Shown: positions 51,262-61,075, counted from the stretch's first letter. The stretch is 64,000 bases of DNA from an uncultured Muribaculaceae bacterium (GCA_910587915.1 CAJUOB010000001.1:193351-257350), one strand, 5' to 3'. Notes: a model not told the origin generated them from the sequence alone. Numbers and translations: made by a program.

Positions 51262-53313
51262 ATGACAATCACCAAAAGAACCATATTCAGGCATATAATG
51301 ATAGCGCTTGCCGCTACCATAGTCATAGTCTATTTCTATCCACACCCCGAGGCCAACCGATTCAACTATGAGGAAGGTCGCCCGTGGAACTATGCCAAGC
51401 TGATCGCCCCATTCGATATCCCGGTGCACCCCGACTCGGCTACGATAGAGGCTGCACGCGATACCCTCGACAAGCATTTCGTGCCTATCTACAGCCTCAA
51501 CCAGCTGATGATCGATACAATCGTGAGCCGGCTTCCCGACGCGCCTGGAACCCACCTCAAAGGCCGTCTGGGATCGGAGTTGCGCAAGATATATGCTTCT
51601 GGAGTGGTGGATATGACGAGCAAGGACGAGATAGAGGAGGGCAGACTGCCGCATGTGCGTGTGCTCGACAAGAATATTCTGTCGGAAATGAGTACGGCAT
51701 CGTTCAGCTCGCCACGCGATGTGTACATATATCTCGATTCGATAATCACCGATCCCGACCTGCACTCATATTTCTCGCGGGCGAATCTGCAGAATCTCCT
51801 GCGCCCGAACTACACACGCAATGAGGAAGAAAGCCGCCGTCACTACGAGTACGACTACCTCACACTCACTGCCGACCGTGGTATTATACTTCAGGGTCAG
51901 ACAATTATCGACAAGGGTGCTGTAATCACCAGTCAGGACTATACCAATCTGCGCACCTATGAGACGATGATGGCGCAGCTTAACAGCAAGGAAAACCAGA
52001 GCATGTACCTCATGCTGCTGGGACAGTTCCTCTATGTGGCTGTTCTCATGAGTCTTCTCATGCTCTATTTCTACTTTTTCAGTCCCGATGTGTTCGGCAA
52101 TCCGCGTGCCATGACGTTCATGTTCATTCTTGTCACGCTCTTCTTCCTTCTCTCGATCGGTCTGAACCATTTCATAGCCCAGGGTATCTACATCACGCCA
52201 ATGATGATTGTGCCCATACTTGTGCTCGTGTTCTTCGACGGACGCACTGCCATATTTGTCACCTTCGTGCTCACGCTCATCTGTGCCGGCGTCACTGCCT
52301 TTGCCCTCGAGTTCATATTCCTGCAGTTCTGTGCCTCGACAGTGGCGGTGTACAGTCTCCGTGAGCTCAGCCGCCGATCGCAGCTCCTGCGCACATCGGG
52401 AGTGGTGGCCGTGGCTTATGTGCTGGCATATGTGGCGCTCGAACTGCTTATGAATGGCTCTATGGAAGCCTTCACATGGCGTATGGTGTGCTTCCTGGCC
52501 GTGAATGCAGCCCTTACTTCGATGGTCTATGTGCTCATGTTCGCTGCCGAGCGCCTGTTCGGATTCATCTCGGTCGTAACTCTGGTGGAACTTGCCGACA
52601 TCAACAATCCATTGCTGTCGCGCCTGTCGAACGAGTGCCCCGGAACCTTCAATCACTCCATTGCCGTGAGCAATCTCGCATCCGACGCCGCGCAGCGTAT
52701 CGGTGCCAATGTGCAGCTGGTGCGTGCAGGTGCTCTCTATCACGATATAGGCAAGCTCAATAACCCGGCGTTTTTCACCGAGAACCAGCACGGAGTAAAT
52801 CCTCACGATGCTCTCCCGTGCGAGCGCAGTGCCTCTATTGTTGTCAACCATGTGAACGATGGCCTTAAGCTTGCCGACAAGGCCGGGCTTCCGGAGATCA
52901 TAAAAGCATTCATACGCGAGCACCATGGCGCCGGCATGGCCAAGTATTTCTATATCACATGCTGCCGCGAGCATCCCGGCGAGGAAATCGACAAAACGCC
53001 ATTCTCATATCCCGGACCCAATCCGCAGACCCGCGAGACTTCTGTCTTGATGATGGCCGACTCGGTGGAGGCCGCAAGCCGATCCATTCAGGAACATACG
53101 CGCGAGGCTATAACCGATCTCGTGAACCGTATCGTCGACAGCCAGATTGCCGACGGGCTGCACAATGAGTCTACATTGTCGTTCCGCGACGTTGCCATGG
53201 TAAAAGAGGCTTTCATAAAGCGCCTCATGACGATCTACCACTCCCGTATAGCCTATCCTCCCTCGCCCAAGGCGCAGGCTCCGGCCCAGTCGTCTTCCGA
53301 GCCTTCTGCATGA
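51262..53313 (+). CDS. 7TM-HD family phosphodiesterase (PgpH-like)
   Basis: 683 residues from ATG 51262. One N-terminal membrane segment, an outer 7TM-HDED domain at about 40-255, seven membrane helices at 260-460, then an HD domain: NECPGTFNHSIAVSNLA, GALYHDIGKLNNPAFFTENQ, FIREHHG and MMADSVEAASRS. PgpH proteins cleave c-di-AMP, and are themselves affected by (p)ppGpp in Listeria; here the gene sits directly after relA/spoT, which hints at a link between the two signals. The stop overlaps the porW ATG by four bases. Confidence 0.88.
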   Translation: MTITKRTIFRHIMIALAATIVIVYFYPHPEANRFNYEEGRPWNYAKLIAPFDIPVHPDSATIEAARDTLDKHFVPIYSLNQLMIDTIVSRLPDAPGTHLKGRLGSELRKIYASGVVDMTSKDEIEEGRLPHVRVLDKNILSEMSTASFSSPRDVYIYLDSIITDPDLHSYFSRANLQNLLRPNYTRNEEESRRHYEYDYLTLTADRGIILQGQTIIDKGAVITSQDYTNLRTYETMMAQLNSKENQSMYLMLLGQFLYVAVLMSLLMLYFYFFSPDVFGNPRAMTFMFILVTLFFLLSIGLNHFIAQGIYITPMMIVPILVLVFFDGRTAIFVTFVLTLICAGVTAFALEFIFLQFCASTVAVYSLRELSRRSQLLRTSGVVAVAYVLAYVALELLMNGSMEAFTWRMVCFLAVNAALTSMVYVLMFAAERLFGFISVVTLVELADINNPLLSRLSNECPGTFNHSIAVSNLASDAAQRIGANVQLVRAGALYHDIGKLNNPAFFTENQHGVNPHDALPCERSASIVVNHVNDGLKLADKAGLPEIIKAFIREHHGAGMAKYFYITCCREHPGEEIDKTPFSYPGPNPQTRETSVLMMADSVEAASRSIQEHTREAITDLVNRIVDSQIADGLHNESTLSFRDVAMVKEAFIKRLMTIYHSRIAYPPSPKAQAPAQSSSEPSA

Positions 53314-56300
53314 AGCTGCCCTCACGGCATATTATAGCGCAGCTTTGCGCGGTCTGTCTTCTGGCCGCGTTGCTGCCATCGTGCTCTCCCAACAAGAATA
53401 ATGCCGCCACCAGAAAGTACCAGGAGTTTATCACCCGGTATAATATCCACTACAATGGCGACACACACTTCCGCGAGACTCTTGCGGATATGGAATCCAA
53501 GTACGACGACGATTTCTCGCGCCTGCTGTTTGTCCATCCCGTAGAGGCTAAGACCGATGAATCGGCGCCACAGCCCTCCGGCGATTTCACCCGATCCATC
53601 GAAAAGGCTCAGAAAGCCATTCAGGTGCGGTCTATAAAGAAAAAGCCGGCAAAGAAAGCCGGTCGCAGCCGCGACCCCAAGTACAAGGAATGGATGAAGC
53701 GCGAGGAGTACAATCCCTTTCTGCATAATTCGTGGATGCTCATGGCCGGAAGCCAGTACTACAACGGCGATTTCCTCGGCGCGGCGTCGACCTACTTCTA
53801 CATCAGCAAGCACTTCGGCTGGCTACCGGCCACAGTCACCGAGGCCCGGCTTATGCAGGCCATGTGCTATATAGCGCTCGGATGGCAGTTCGAGGCGGAA
53901 ATGATACTCACACGTATCAAGGAGACCGATCTTAGCTCGACGAAACTGACGCGCCTCTACGACCGTGCCTATGCCGACTACTACATCCATGCCGGCGAAT
54001 ATGCTCAGGCTATACCATATCTCGAGCGGGCAATCAAAGGCGTTTCCGGGGCACAGAAAACCCGTCTTAACTTCCTCTTGGGGCAGCTCTATGAGCGTCT
54101 TGGCAACCGCGCCATGGCATATAAAGTCTTCGGTGCGGCCGAGTCGGCATCGTCGGCTTCATACCGGACCAAATTCAACGCCCGGATAAAGCAGAGCGAA
54201 GTATTCGACGGCGCCGACATCACATCCGAGGTCAATGCTCTCAGACGCATGACACGCTACGACCGCAACAAGGAATATCTCGACCAGATATACTATGCAA
54301 TCGGTAATCTGTACCTCTCGCGTGGAGATACAGTGAAGGCTATCGAGAACTATGTGCTTGCCAACGAGAAATCCACTCGTAATGGCATCGATAAAGCATT
54401 GAACCAGCTTCGGCTCGGCTCGCTCTACTTCGACCGTCACGACTACGACCTGGCACAGCCTTGCTACTCCGAAGCAGTCCCTGTATTGCCAAAGACATAT
54501 CCGGGATACGACTCGCTTAAACGTCGGTCGGACGTCCTCGATGAGCTTTCTGTCTATTCTCAGAATGTGCGGCTGCAGGATTCGTTGCTGCGGCTATCGG
54601 CCATGACTCCCGAGCAACAGCTCGCTGTGGTGGAGAAGATTATAGAAGCGCTGAAGAAGAAAGAGAAAGAAGAGGCCGAACAGGCACGGCGCGAGGAATA
54701 TATGGCCAATCAGCAGGCGCAGGGTGGGGGACTGCAGGACAACACCACACAGCAGTTCAATCTCAACACCGACAATTCGTGGTATTTCTACAATACAGCC
54801 ACCAAAAATGCCGGTCGCACCGATTTCCAGAAGCGGTGGGGCTCGCGTAAACTTGAGGACGACTGGCGCCGACGCAACAAGACAAGCTTCAATACCGACG
54901 ACTTCGATATGGCAGGAGCCGACGAAAATACAGCCGACAGTACTGCTGTCGATAGCCCGGACGACCGACCGGCTAACTCCGGTAAGGACGATAAGGAGCC
55001 CGACAAGCTCAACGATCCTCATTATCCCGAGTATTATCTTGCTCAGATTCCAAAGACCGACGCCGAGATTGCCACAGCCAACGAAGTGGTGCAGGAAGGT
55101 CTCTACAACATGGGTATCATCCTTAAGGATAAGCTCGAGGACTATCCTGCGGCAAGAGCCGAGTTCGACCGACTTCTCGAGCGCTATCCCGACAATATTT
55201 ACAGGCTCGATGCCTACTACAATCTCTACCTCATGTACATGAGGCGTGGCGATACGGCGCAGGCCGAGCACTATCGCCGTCTTATCCTTTCTGATTTTGC
55301 CGATTCGAAGTATGGCATGGCGCTGAAGGATCCGCACTATATCGAGAATCTACGACGTATGGACGCCGTGCAACAGGAACTCTACGAAAAAGCCTACGAT
55401 GCTTATCTCGCCGACCGAAATGCCGAAGTGCACAGTGCCTACCAGACCATGAGTACCGACTACCCCATGAGCAAGCTCATGCCCAAATTCATGTTTCTCG
55501 ATGCGCTGGCATATGTCACCGACCGCGAGCCCGATAAGTTCAATGCCGTGCTCCGCGACATGCTCGAACGCTATCCCGACACCGACCTCACGCCCATAGC
55601 CTCGGCATGGCTCAAAGGCATGGCGCAGGGCCGCAAGCTCCAGGAAGGCGGCTCGAACATGCGCACAATGCTGTGGGATCTCCGTCTCACCAACGACAGC
55701 ACAGCCTTGGCTGCCGACTCGTTGGCCCGTTTCTCGCTCGATCCTGCTCAGAAGCAGCTTCTTGTATTCACCTATGCTACCGACGAGGTCTCGACGCCAC
55801 AGTTGCTCTTCGAGATTGCAAGGCACAACTTCCGCTCGTTCGTAGTAAAGGATTTCGACCTCGAGACCATGAATTTCGGACGACTCGGAATGATTATAGT
55901 GCGTGGTTTCGACAATATGGAAGAGCTCAACCACTACCGTAAGGTGATGGCCTCCTCGGCCGATTTCCGTTTGCCTCAGGGAGTACGTCCCATCGCCATC
56001 AGCGACGATGATTTCCGCTTGCTCCTTGAGCAGGGACGTAGTTTCGATGAGTATTTCCGCTATCGCGAGGAGCAGAATTACATCGACACTCAGGCCGACC
56101 TTCTCCTGCCTGAGATAGAGACCCTACCGGAAGCCGAGGCTGCCTCAGAGGCTATCACTGCTCCCGATGTGTCTGTAGACGAAGAAGCATCGTCCAAAAC
56201 CATGACGCCCGAGGAGCCTGCCTCACCCGCTCCGCCATCTCCAGCAGCCCCTGCCCCGGCAGCTAAACCGGCGCCCGCTCCTTCCACGCCGGCACTAACA

Positions 56301-56351
56301 CCTATTGTTCCGGGATCGGAAGGTGACGACGACCCATTGCTCAACGAATAG
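53310..56351 (+). CDS. TPR lipoprotein of PorW/SprE type (type IX secretion)
   Basis: 1013 residues. Lipobox ends LLPSC (Cys25). Many TPR-like helix pairs between 130 and 400 and again at 600-760 (YYNGDFLGAASTYFYISKHFGWLP, AQKTRLNFLLGQLYERLGN), an acidic, Gln-rich centre, and a low-complexity Pro/Ala tail of about 60 residues. The beginning (KYQEFITRYNIHYNGDTHFRETL) and EEYNPFLHNSWMLM agree with the SprE/PorW family, an inner partner of the type IX secretion ring. Presence fits the T9SS-like tails at 16.1 and 40.1 kb. The long tail is unlike most family members I know. Confidence 0.85.
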   Translation: MKLPSRHIIAQLCAVCLLAALLPSCSPNKNNAATRKYQEFITRYNIHYNGDTHFRETLADMESKYDDDFSRLLFVHPVEAKTDESAPQPSGDFTRSIEKAQKAIQVRSIKKKPAKKAGRSRDPKYKEWMKREEYNPFLHNSWMLMAGSQYYNGDFLGAASTYFYISKHFGWLPATVTEARLMQAMCYIALGWQFEAEMILTRIKETDLSSTKLTRLYDRAYADYYIHAGEYAQAIPYLERAIKGVSGAQKTRLNFLLGQLYERLGNRAMAYKVFGAAESASSASYRTKFNARIKQSEVFDGADITSEVNALRRMTRYDRNKEYLDQIYYAIGNLYLSRGDTVKAIENYVLANEKSTRNGIDKALNQLRLGSLYFDRHDYDLAQPCYSEAVPVLPKTYPGYDSLKRRSDVLDELSVYSQNVRLQDSLLRLSAMTPEQQLAVVEKIIEALKKKEKEEAEQARREEYMANQQAQGGGLQDNTTQQFNLNTDNSWYFYNTATKNAGRTDFQKRWGSRKLEDDWRRRNKTSFNTDDFDMAGADENTADSTAVDSPDDRPANSGKDDKEPDKLNDPHYPEYYLAQIPKTDAEIATANEVVQEGLYNMGIILKDKLEDYPAARAEFDRLLERYPDNIYRLDAYYNLYLMYMRRGDTAQAEHYRRLILSDFADSKYGMALKDPHYIENLRRMDAVQQELYEKAYDAYLADRNAEVHSAYQTMSTDYPMSKLMPKFMFLDALAYVTDREPDKFNAVLRDMLERYPDTDLTPIASAWLKGMAQGRKLQEGGSNMRTMLWDLRLTNDSTALAADSLARFSLDPAQKQLLVFTYATDEVSTPQLLFEIARHNFRSFVVKDFDLETMNFGRLGMIIVRGFDNMEELNHYRKVMASSADFRLPQGVRPIAISDDDFRLLLEQGRSFDEYFRYREEQNYIDTQADLLLPEIETLPEAEAASEAITAPDVSVDEEASSKTMTPEEPASPAPPSPAAPAPAAKPAPAPSTPALTPIVPGSEGDDDPLLNE

Positions 56352-56402
56352 AATCCAAGTGTTAAAAAGGTATAAAACCGCATATATTCGGGGATTATTG
56401 TC

Positions 56403-56410
56403 TAATTTTG
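56403..56410 (+). promoter_or_regulatory. -7 element of the metK transcript
   Basis: TAATTTTG (TAnnTTTG type). The transcript would begin at about 56416 and carry a leader of about 195 bases that includes the riboswitch and terminator. The -33 region is weak. Confidence 0.55.
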
Positions 56411-56436
56411 CACCGCAATTGCGGAAACGCTTTGCA

Positions 56437-56486
56437 ATGTGGACAGATTTGGCTGCTTGCAACCACTCGAAAAAATGCTAAAATCG
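56437..56486 (+). promoter_or_regulatory. SAM-II-like riboswitch
   Basis: GTGG (56439-56442) pairs with CCAC (56463-56466); between them are GATTT (56446-56450) and CTTGCAA, and after them an A-run and ATGCTAAAA (56475-56483). This order and the conserved GAUUU, UUGCA and GCUAAA parts match the SAM-II aptamer, an H-type pseudoknot, known in alpha-proteobacteria and Bacteroidetes. It lies in the leader of metK, whose product makes SAM, which supports the call. Confidence 0.75.
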
Positions 56487-56541
56487 TATACGTCGGCCGC
56501 TATGGCCGCGCCTATTATATACACGGTTTTATTTTCTGTGC

Positions 56542-56580
56542 TGCACCGCTCGCCTATCGGGTCCGGTGCATTTTTTATTT
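56542..56580 (+). terminator. Leader terminator before metK
   Basis: TGCACCG (56542-56548) pairs with CGGTGCA (56564-56570), followed by TTTTTTATTT. It sits between the riboswitch and the metK ATG, so it can attenuate transcription when SAM is bound. A smaller hairpin CGGCC-GCTAT-GGCCG lies between at about 56493-56507. Confidence 0.88.
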
Positions 56581-56610
56581 GATTATATCTCCTTTAACAC
56601 CTTTACAGAA

Positions 56611-57897
56611 ATGAACTATCTTTTCACATCTGAATCTGTTTCGGAAGGGCATCCCGATAAAGTTGCCGACCAGATTTCCGACGCCATGCTCGATGAGTTC
56701 CTCGCCCGCGACCCGCAGTCGAAAGTAGCATGCGAGACGCTTGTCACCACCGGACAGGTTGTCGTTGCCGGCGAAATCAAGAGCGAGGCATACATCGACA
56801 TGCAGGAGACTGCCCGTCGTGTGATCAATGAGATAGGCTACGACCGCTCCGACCTCCGGTTCGACGGTAACAGCTGCGGTGTGCTGCTGGCTGTGCACGA
56901 GCAGAGCGCCGATATTAACCGTGGTGTAGACCGTGGCGACATCGATATTCAGGGCGCAGGCGACCAGGGCATGATGTTCGGCTATGCCACAAACGAGACC
57001 CCTCTCTACATACCCCTCACACTGGCTCTGAGCCATGCACTGCTCATGACTCTTGCCGAGATACGCCGCGAAGGCGTCGATATGACCTATCTCCGCCCCG
57101 ATGCCAAGAGCCAGGTGACAGTGGAATACGATGAGAACAACCGCCCTGTGCGCATCGACACCATCGTGGTATCCACCCAGCACGATGAATTTATCGACGC
57201 TGCCAAGGAAGGCATTTCGCAGGATGAAGCCGACGAACGTATGCTCGAAATCATACGCCGCGACGTCCGCAATATCCTCATTCCACGCACTCGCGAGAAA
57301 CTTCCCGAAAATATATCGGCCATGTTCGACGTCGACTTCAAGCTCCACGTCAATCCCACCGGTAAATTCGTTATCGGCGGTCCTCATGGCGATACAGGTC
57401 TCACCGGCCGCAAGATAATCGTCGACACCTATGGTGGCCATGGTGCTCACGGTGGTGGCGCGTTCTCAGGAAAGGACCCCTCGAAGGTCGACCGCTCGGC
57501 AGCCTATGCAGCCCGTCACATAGCCAAGAATCTTGTGGCAGCAGGTGTGGCCGACCGTGTACTCGTGCAGGTGGCATACGCCATTGGCGTCGCAGCTCCT
57601 GTGAGCCTCAACGTAAATACCTACGGCACAGCCCATGTATCGCTCTCTGATGCCGAAATTGCAGAGAAAGTCTACGGATTGTTCGACATGCGTCCGGGTG
57701 CAATCGAGAAACGCCTCAAACTGCGCAATCCCATCTATCGCGAGACTGCATCGTATGGTCATGTAGGCCGTATACCGCGCACAGTCACCAAGACATTCTC
57801 ATCGCACTACGAAGAACCCTTCACACGCGAGGTCGAACTCTTCACATGGGAGAAACTCGACGCTGTCGATGCCGTCCGCGCAGCCTTCGGCCTTTGA
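56611..57897 (+). CDS. metK: S-adenosylmethionine synthase
   Basis: 428 residues from ATG 56611 ([25 protein letters not shown]), the family start. [12 protein letters not shown] and the P-loop-like [19 protein letters not shown] are the conserved hexapeptide and substrate signatures. It makes SAM from Met and ATP, acting as a tetramer. Expression is probably governed by the SAM-II-like element and terminator in its leader. An array of palindromic repeats follows the stop. Confidence 0.97.
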   Translation: MNYLFTSESVSEGHPDKVADQISDAMLDEFLARDPQSKVACETLVTTGQVVVAGEIKSEAYIDMQETARRVINEIGYDRSDLRFDGNSCGVLLAVHEQSADINRGVDRGDIDIQGAGDQGMMFGYATNETPLYIPLTLALSHALLMTLAEIRREGVDMTYLRPDAKSQVTVEYDENNRPVRIDTIVVSTQHDEFIDAAKEGISQDEADERMLEIIRRDVRNILIPRTREKLPENISAMFDVDFKLHVNPTGKFVIGGPHGDTGLTGRKIIVDTYGGHGAHGGGAFSGKDPSKVDRSAAYAARHIAKNLVAAGVADRVLVQVAYAIGVAAPVSLNVNTYGTAHVSLSDAEIAEKVYGLFDMRPGAIEKRLKLRNPIYRETASYGHVGRIPRTVTKTFSSHYEEPFTREVELFTWEKLDAVDAVRAAFGL

Positions 57898-57911
57898 TAT
57901 TGCTGAGTTAC

Positions 57912-58310
57912 GAGTTAAAGAAGTTAATGTAGTTAAAAAGTTAAGATATTAGTTTTGTGCAGCGAATCATCGCCGGAACCATTCCCTTAACTTCTTTAAC
58001 TCTTTCAACTTCCTTAACTCTATCAAAACTCTTTCAACTTCCTTAACTTGTCATCGGTTCAGTTAAAGTAGTTAAGAAGTTAAGATATTAGTTTTGTGGC
58101 ATCGAATCGTCGCCGGAACCATTCCCTTAACCTCTTTAACTCATTCCACTTCATTAACTTATCATCGGTTCAGTTAAAGGAGTTAATATAGTTAAGAAGT
58201 TAAGATATTAGTTTTGTGGCACCTAATCGCCGCATAAACCATTCCCTTAACTTCATTAACTCTTTCAACTTCCTTAACTCTCTCAAAACTCTTTTCACTT
58301 CATTAACTAG
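57912..58310. repeat. Three-unit palindromic repeat array
   Basis: Three imperfect copies (57912-58059, 58060-58170, 58171-58310), each with AGTTAAAG-type purine runs, the shared TTAAGATATTAGTTTTGTG (at 57941, 58080 and 58200), a C-rich middle (GCCGGAACCATTCCC) and then TTAACTTCTTTAACT-type pyrimidine runs complementary to the first part. Each unit can fold into a long hairpin. Units 1 and 3 carry an extra TCAAAACTCTTT segment. It fills the gap between metK and the convergent gene. Confidence 0.85.
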
Positions 58311-58318
58311 AAACAGCC

Positions 58319-58810
58319 TCAATCATCATCGTCATCATCATGGTGATGATGCTTGTGGTGTTTCTTCATTTTCTTCACATACTTCTTGTATTTCTTGCGC
58401 ATGTGCTTGTAGTAGTCCTCGTAGTCATCGTCGTCCCAATCATCGTCGTAGTCGTAGCGCGCAGGAGTGCCCAGATACACACTTCCGAACGGTGTCGATA
58501 GCACTGCGCCGGCTGCAGGTGCAGGGCGAGCTCCGGCCTTACGGTAGTGCTCGGCCGCTTTGCGGGCATACTTGCGAGCTTTTTTCAAGTGCTTGGCGCT
58601 ATGGTGATAACTCTCATAGCCTGGGAGCATGGGTATCACTGCCGGTACCATCGCCGGGGCTGCCGGCACCATCACAGTCGGATATGCCGCCGGTGTGCCT
58701 ATACTCACGGCAAAGCCGTCGCCGACATAGCCGGCATTGATAAATCCCTGGGCCGACGCAGCACAGGCGCACGCAATCCCGAGTAATGATGTTGAAACGG
58801 TTCTTTTCAT
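58319..58810 (-). CDS. Exported protein with His/Asp-rich C-terminal tail
   Basis: 163 residues from ATG 58810 (MKRTVSTSLLGIACACAASA, signal peptide). The mature part has a Pro/Ala/Val-rich stretch, a basic helical stretch (HHSAKHLKKARKYARKAAEHYRK), a region GAVLSTPFGSVYLGTPARYDYD, and then alternating acidic and basic runs ending in five His around one Lys and six Asp. The tail could bind Ni, Zn or Cu. I recognise no family. Convergent with metK across the repeat array; divergent from ppiD-like gene. Confidence 0.7.
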   Translation of the reverse strand: MKRTVSTSLLGIACACAASAQGFINAGYVGDGFAVSIGTPAAYPTVMVPAAPAMVPAVIPMLPGYESYHHSAKHLKKARKYARKAAEHYRKAGARPAPAAGAVLSTPFGSVYLGTPARYDYDDDWDDDDYEDYYKHMRKKYKKYVKKMKKHHKHHHHDDDDDD

Positions 58811-58903
58811 ATCGGACTTTTTTCTGTAAACGTGCCAACTGCTGTCCATGTTCGCTTTTTTCTGTGAAATAATGTGACAGAGTGGCGTTTTAGGCCTTTC
58901 TAT

Positions 58904-58935
58904 TTTGATTTTTTGGTGGAAAAAGCGTATCTTTG
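58904..58935 (+). promoter_or_regulatory. Promoter of the PpiD-like gene
   Basis: TTTG 58904-58907, 20 bases, TATCTTTG 58928-58935; ATG 41 bases later. Confidence 0.75.
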
Positions 58936-58975
58936 TGCGCTTTTATCCGAAAATAATTAAACCACTTATCATACA

Positions 58976-61075
58976 ATGGCAACCTTAGAGAAAATTAGAA
59001 ACAAGTCGGTGCTGCTGTTCGTAATCATTATCGTAGCGCTACTTGCATTCATCCTGGGCGACTTCCTCACCTCAGGACGCACCTATTTCGGCTCCCCCAC
59101 AACTGTGGCTAAAGCCGCAGGTGTGACAGTGGAATACCAGGATTATCAGAACCGCCTCACCCAGACAGGCGAGCAGCTCCGCAATCAGGGCCGCGATTAC
59201 AGCAACGACGTCCTTTCTCAGACTGTCGTGCAGGGCCTGCTCACAGAGAAACTCCTTCAGAAAGAATACAACGAACTCGGAATCAACGTAACCGATAAGG
59301 AAATTTCCGAGGCTCTCACCGGCCCCAACATGCACCCGGCTGCATATCAGATGGTGATGTACCTCTCGCAGCAGCTCCAGCTCCCCGAAGTGAGCGGTGC
59401 CGCCGTATACGACGCAATGGTAAATCCCGCCAAGTATGGTCTCCGTCCCCAGGCCGGCGAAGAGCTCCGTCGCATCTGGGCCAACCAGGAAAAGGAAATG
59501 GAAGCCACTATGCTCAACGAGAAATTCATGAGCCTCATCACCGGCCTCTATACCTACAACAAGCTCGACGCAAAGAGCTTCTACGACGACAATGCTACCA
59601 CTCGCCACATCGAGTTCGTATCGGTCGACGCTGCAAACGTGGGCGATGACCAGATCGAATTCTCCGATGCCGACGTGCAGGCCCTCTGGAACTCCCAGAA
59701 GCAGAACTACCGTCTCGACGAGGAAACCCGCGAGGTGAACTACATCTACGTGCCCATCGAGCCCTCTCAGGCCGACCGCATCGAGGCTCAGCAGATTGTT
59801 GAGAACGCTGTGGTTGCTCTCAACGAAACCGAAGGCACACAGGGTGTGGCAAACAATCCCGCTTTCGTTGTAAACAATGTCAACGTGCCCCGTTCCGCCG
59901 TACGCGACAACCGCCTCAAGACTTTCCTCAGCGAGCACAATGCCGGCGAAGCTGCCGTAATCGCTCAGGACAACGACGTATACACCATCGCCAAGCTCAA
60001 TGCCATCACAACCGGAATCGACTCCATCAACATCAGCATGGTGCAGGCAATCCCCGGCACAAGCCTCGACAGCATCGCTGCCCTCATCAACTCCGGTAAG
60101 AGCGCTGCCGAAATCAGCGACGGTTCGTCCGTTCAGGGTCAGGACAGCGTATGGACACCCCTCGAAGGCATCGGCCTCACCGACCGCATGAAGAATGCCC
60201 TCGCAACAGCTGCCATCGGCAAGGCTTTCGTTGTCACCGACACCATCCAGGGCCAGCCCGTAGAAGGCGTCTACAAGGTCAACAAGCGCAATGCTCCTGT
60301 CAACTACTACGACATCGCCACAATCGAGTACACCGTCGATCCCTCGCAGGCTACTATCGATAAAATTACCGGCGATCTCCGCACATACGTAAGCAACAAC
60401 TCCTCGGCTGCCGACTTTGTCGCAAACGCCGAAGCTGCCGACTATGCTGTCCTCACCGACCAGGTGAGCGCTTCCTCCACCGGTATCGGCAATGCCGCCG
60501 AATCGCGCCGTTTCGTCAAGTGGGCGCTCGATGCCAAGAAAGGACAGGTATCGCCCATGCTTCAGGACGACAAGCAGAGCTATGTCATCGCTATGGCTGT
60601 GTCCGACGTCTACAAAGACTTCATGCCCTGGACCAGCGCCGCTGTTTCGAACCAGCTCCGCGCACAGGCCCGCAACAGCAAGAAAGCCGATAAGCTTGTG
60701 GCCGACTACACCGGAAAGGCTAACGACGTTGCCGGCTATGCCGACGTGATGAAGTCCGAAAAGATGGAAGGCGACGTGGCTATCTCCGGCGTAATGCCCG
60801 TTAGCATTGGCTTCGCCGAGAGCGGCATCCAGGGCGCTATCGCAGCTGCTCCCAAAGGCAAGCTCGTAGGCCCCATCAAGGGCAACCGCGCCGTGGTTGT
60901 ATTCGAAGTTACCGACATCAACACCGACAACCGTCCCTTCACCGAAGTTGAATACGGCCAGCGTTTCAACCAGACATTCGGTCTCAGCCGCCGCAACAAT
61001 CCCCTCCCCATGCTTCTCGGAGCAGACAAGGTCGACAACCGCTCCCTCAACTTCGTTCAGGCTGTAGGCGAATAA
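58976..61075 (+). CDS. SurA/PpiD-type periplasmic folding factor
   Basis: 699 residues. One N-terminal membrane anchor (about 12-32, VLLFVIIIVALLAFILGDFL) then SurA-N-like helices (GVTVEYQDYQNRL, LLTEKLLQKEYNELGINVTDKEI), two parvulin-like regions of weak conservation in the middle, and C-terminal helices. The PpiD plan is clear, but the parvulin active-site residues are not obvious, so isomerase activity is uncertain. It should help outer-membrane and exported proteins fold. Codon use is strongly C-ending, a sign of high expression. Confidence 0.85.
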   Translation: MATLEKIRNKSVLLFVIIIVALLAFILGDFLTSGRTYFGSPTTVAKAAGVTVEYQDYQNRLTQTGEQLRNQGRDYSNDVLSQTVVQGLLTEKLLQKEYNELGINVTDKEISEALTGPNMHPAAYQMVMYLSQQLQLPEVSGAAVYDAMVNPAKYGLRPQAGEELRRIWANQEKEMEATMLNEKFMSLITGLYTYNKLDAKSFYDDNATTRHIEFVSVDAANVGDDQIEFSDADVQALWNSQKQNYRLDEETREVNYIYVPIEPSQADRIEAQQIVENAVVALNETEGTQGVANNPAFVVNNVNVPRSAVRDNRLKTFLSEHNAGEAAVIAQDNDVYTIAKLNAITTGIDSINISMVQAIPGTSLDSIAALINSGKSAAEISDGSSVQGQDSVWTPLEGIGLTDRMKNALATAAIGKAFVVTDTIQGQPVEGVYKVNKRNAPVNYYDIATIEYTVDPSQATIDKITGDLRTYVSNNSSAADFVANAEAADYAVLTDQVSASSTGIGNAAESRRFVKWALDAKKGQVSPMLQDDKQSYVIAMAVSDVYKDFMPWTSAAVSNQLRAQARNSKKADKLVADYTGKANDVAGYADVMKSEKMEGDVAISGVMPVSIGFAESGIQGAIAAAPKGKLVGPIKGNRAVVVFEVTDINTDNRPFTEVEYGQRFNQTFGLSRRNNPLPMLLGADKVDNRSLNFVQAVGE

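Noticed and set aside
51766..52974. 402-codon minus-strand frame opposite the 7TM-HD gene
   Set aside because: His- and Glu-rich antisense of hydrophobic codons; the 7TM-HD protein is well supported.
57912..58310. CRISPR array
   Set aside because: Units are long (111-148 bases), themselves palindromic, and the parts between the cores are also repeated, so there are no unique spacers; no cas genes nearby.
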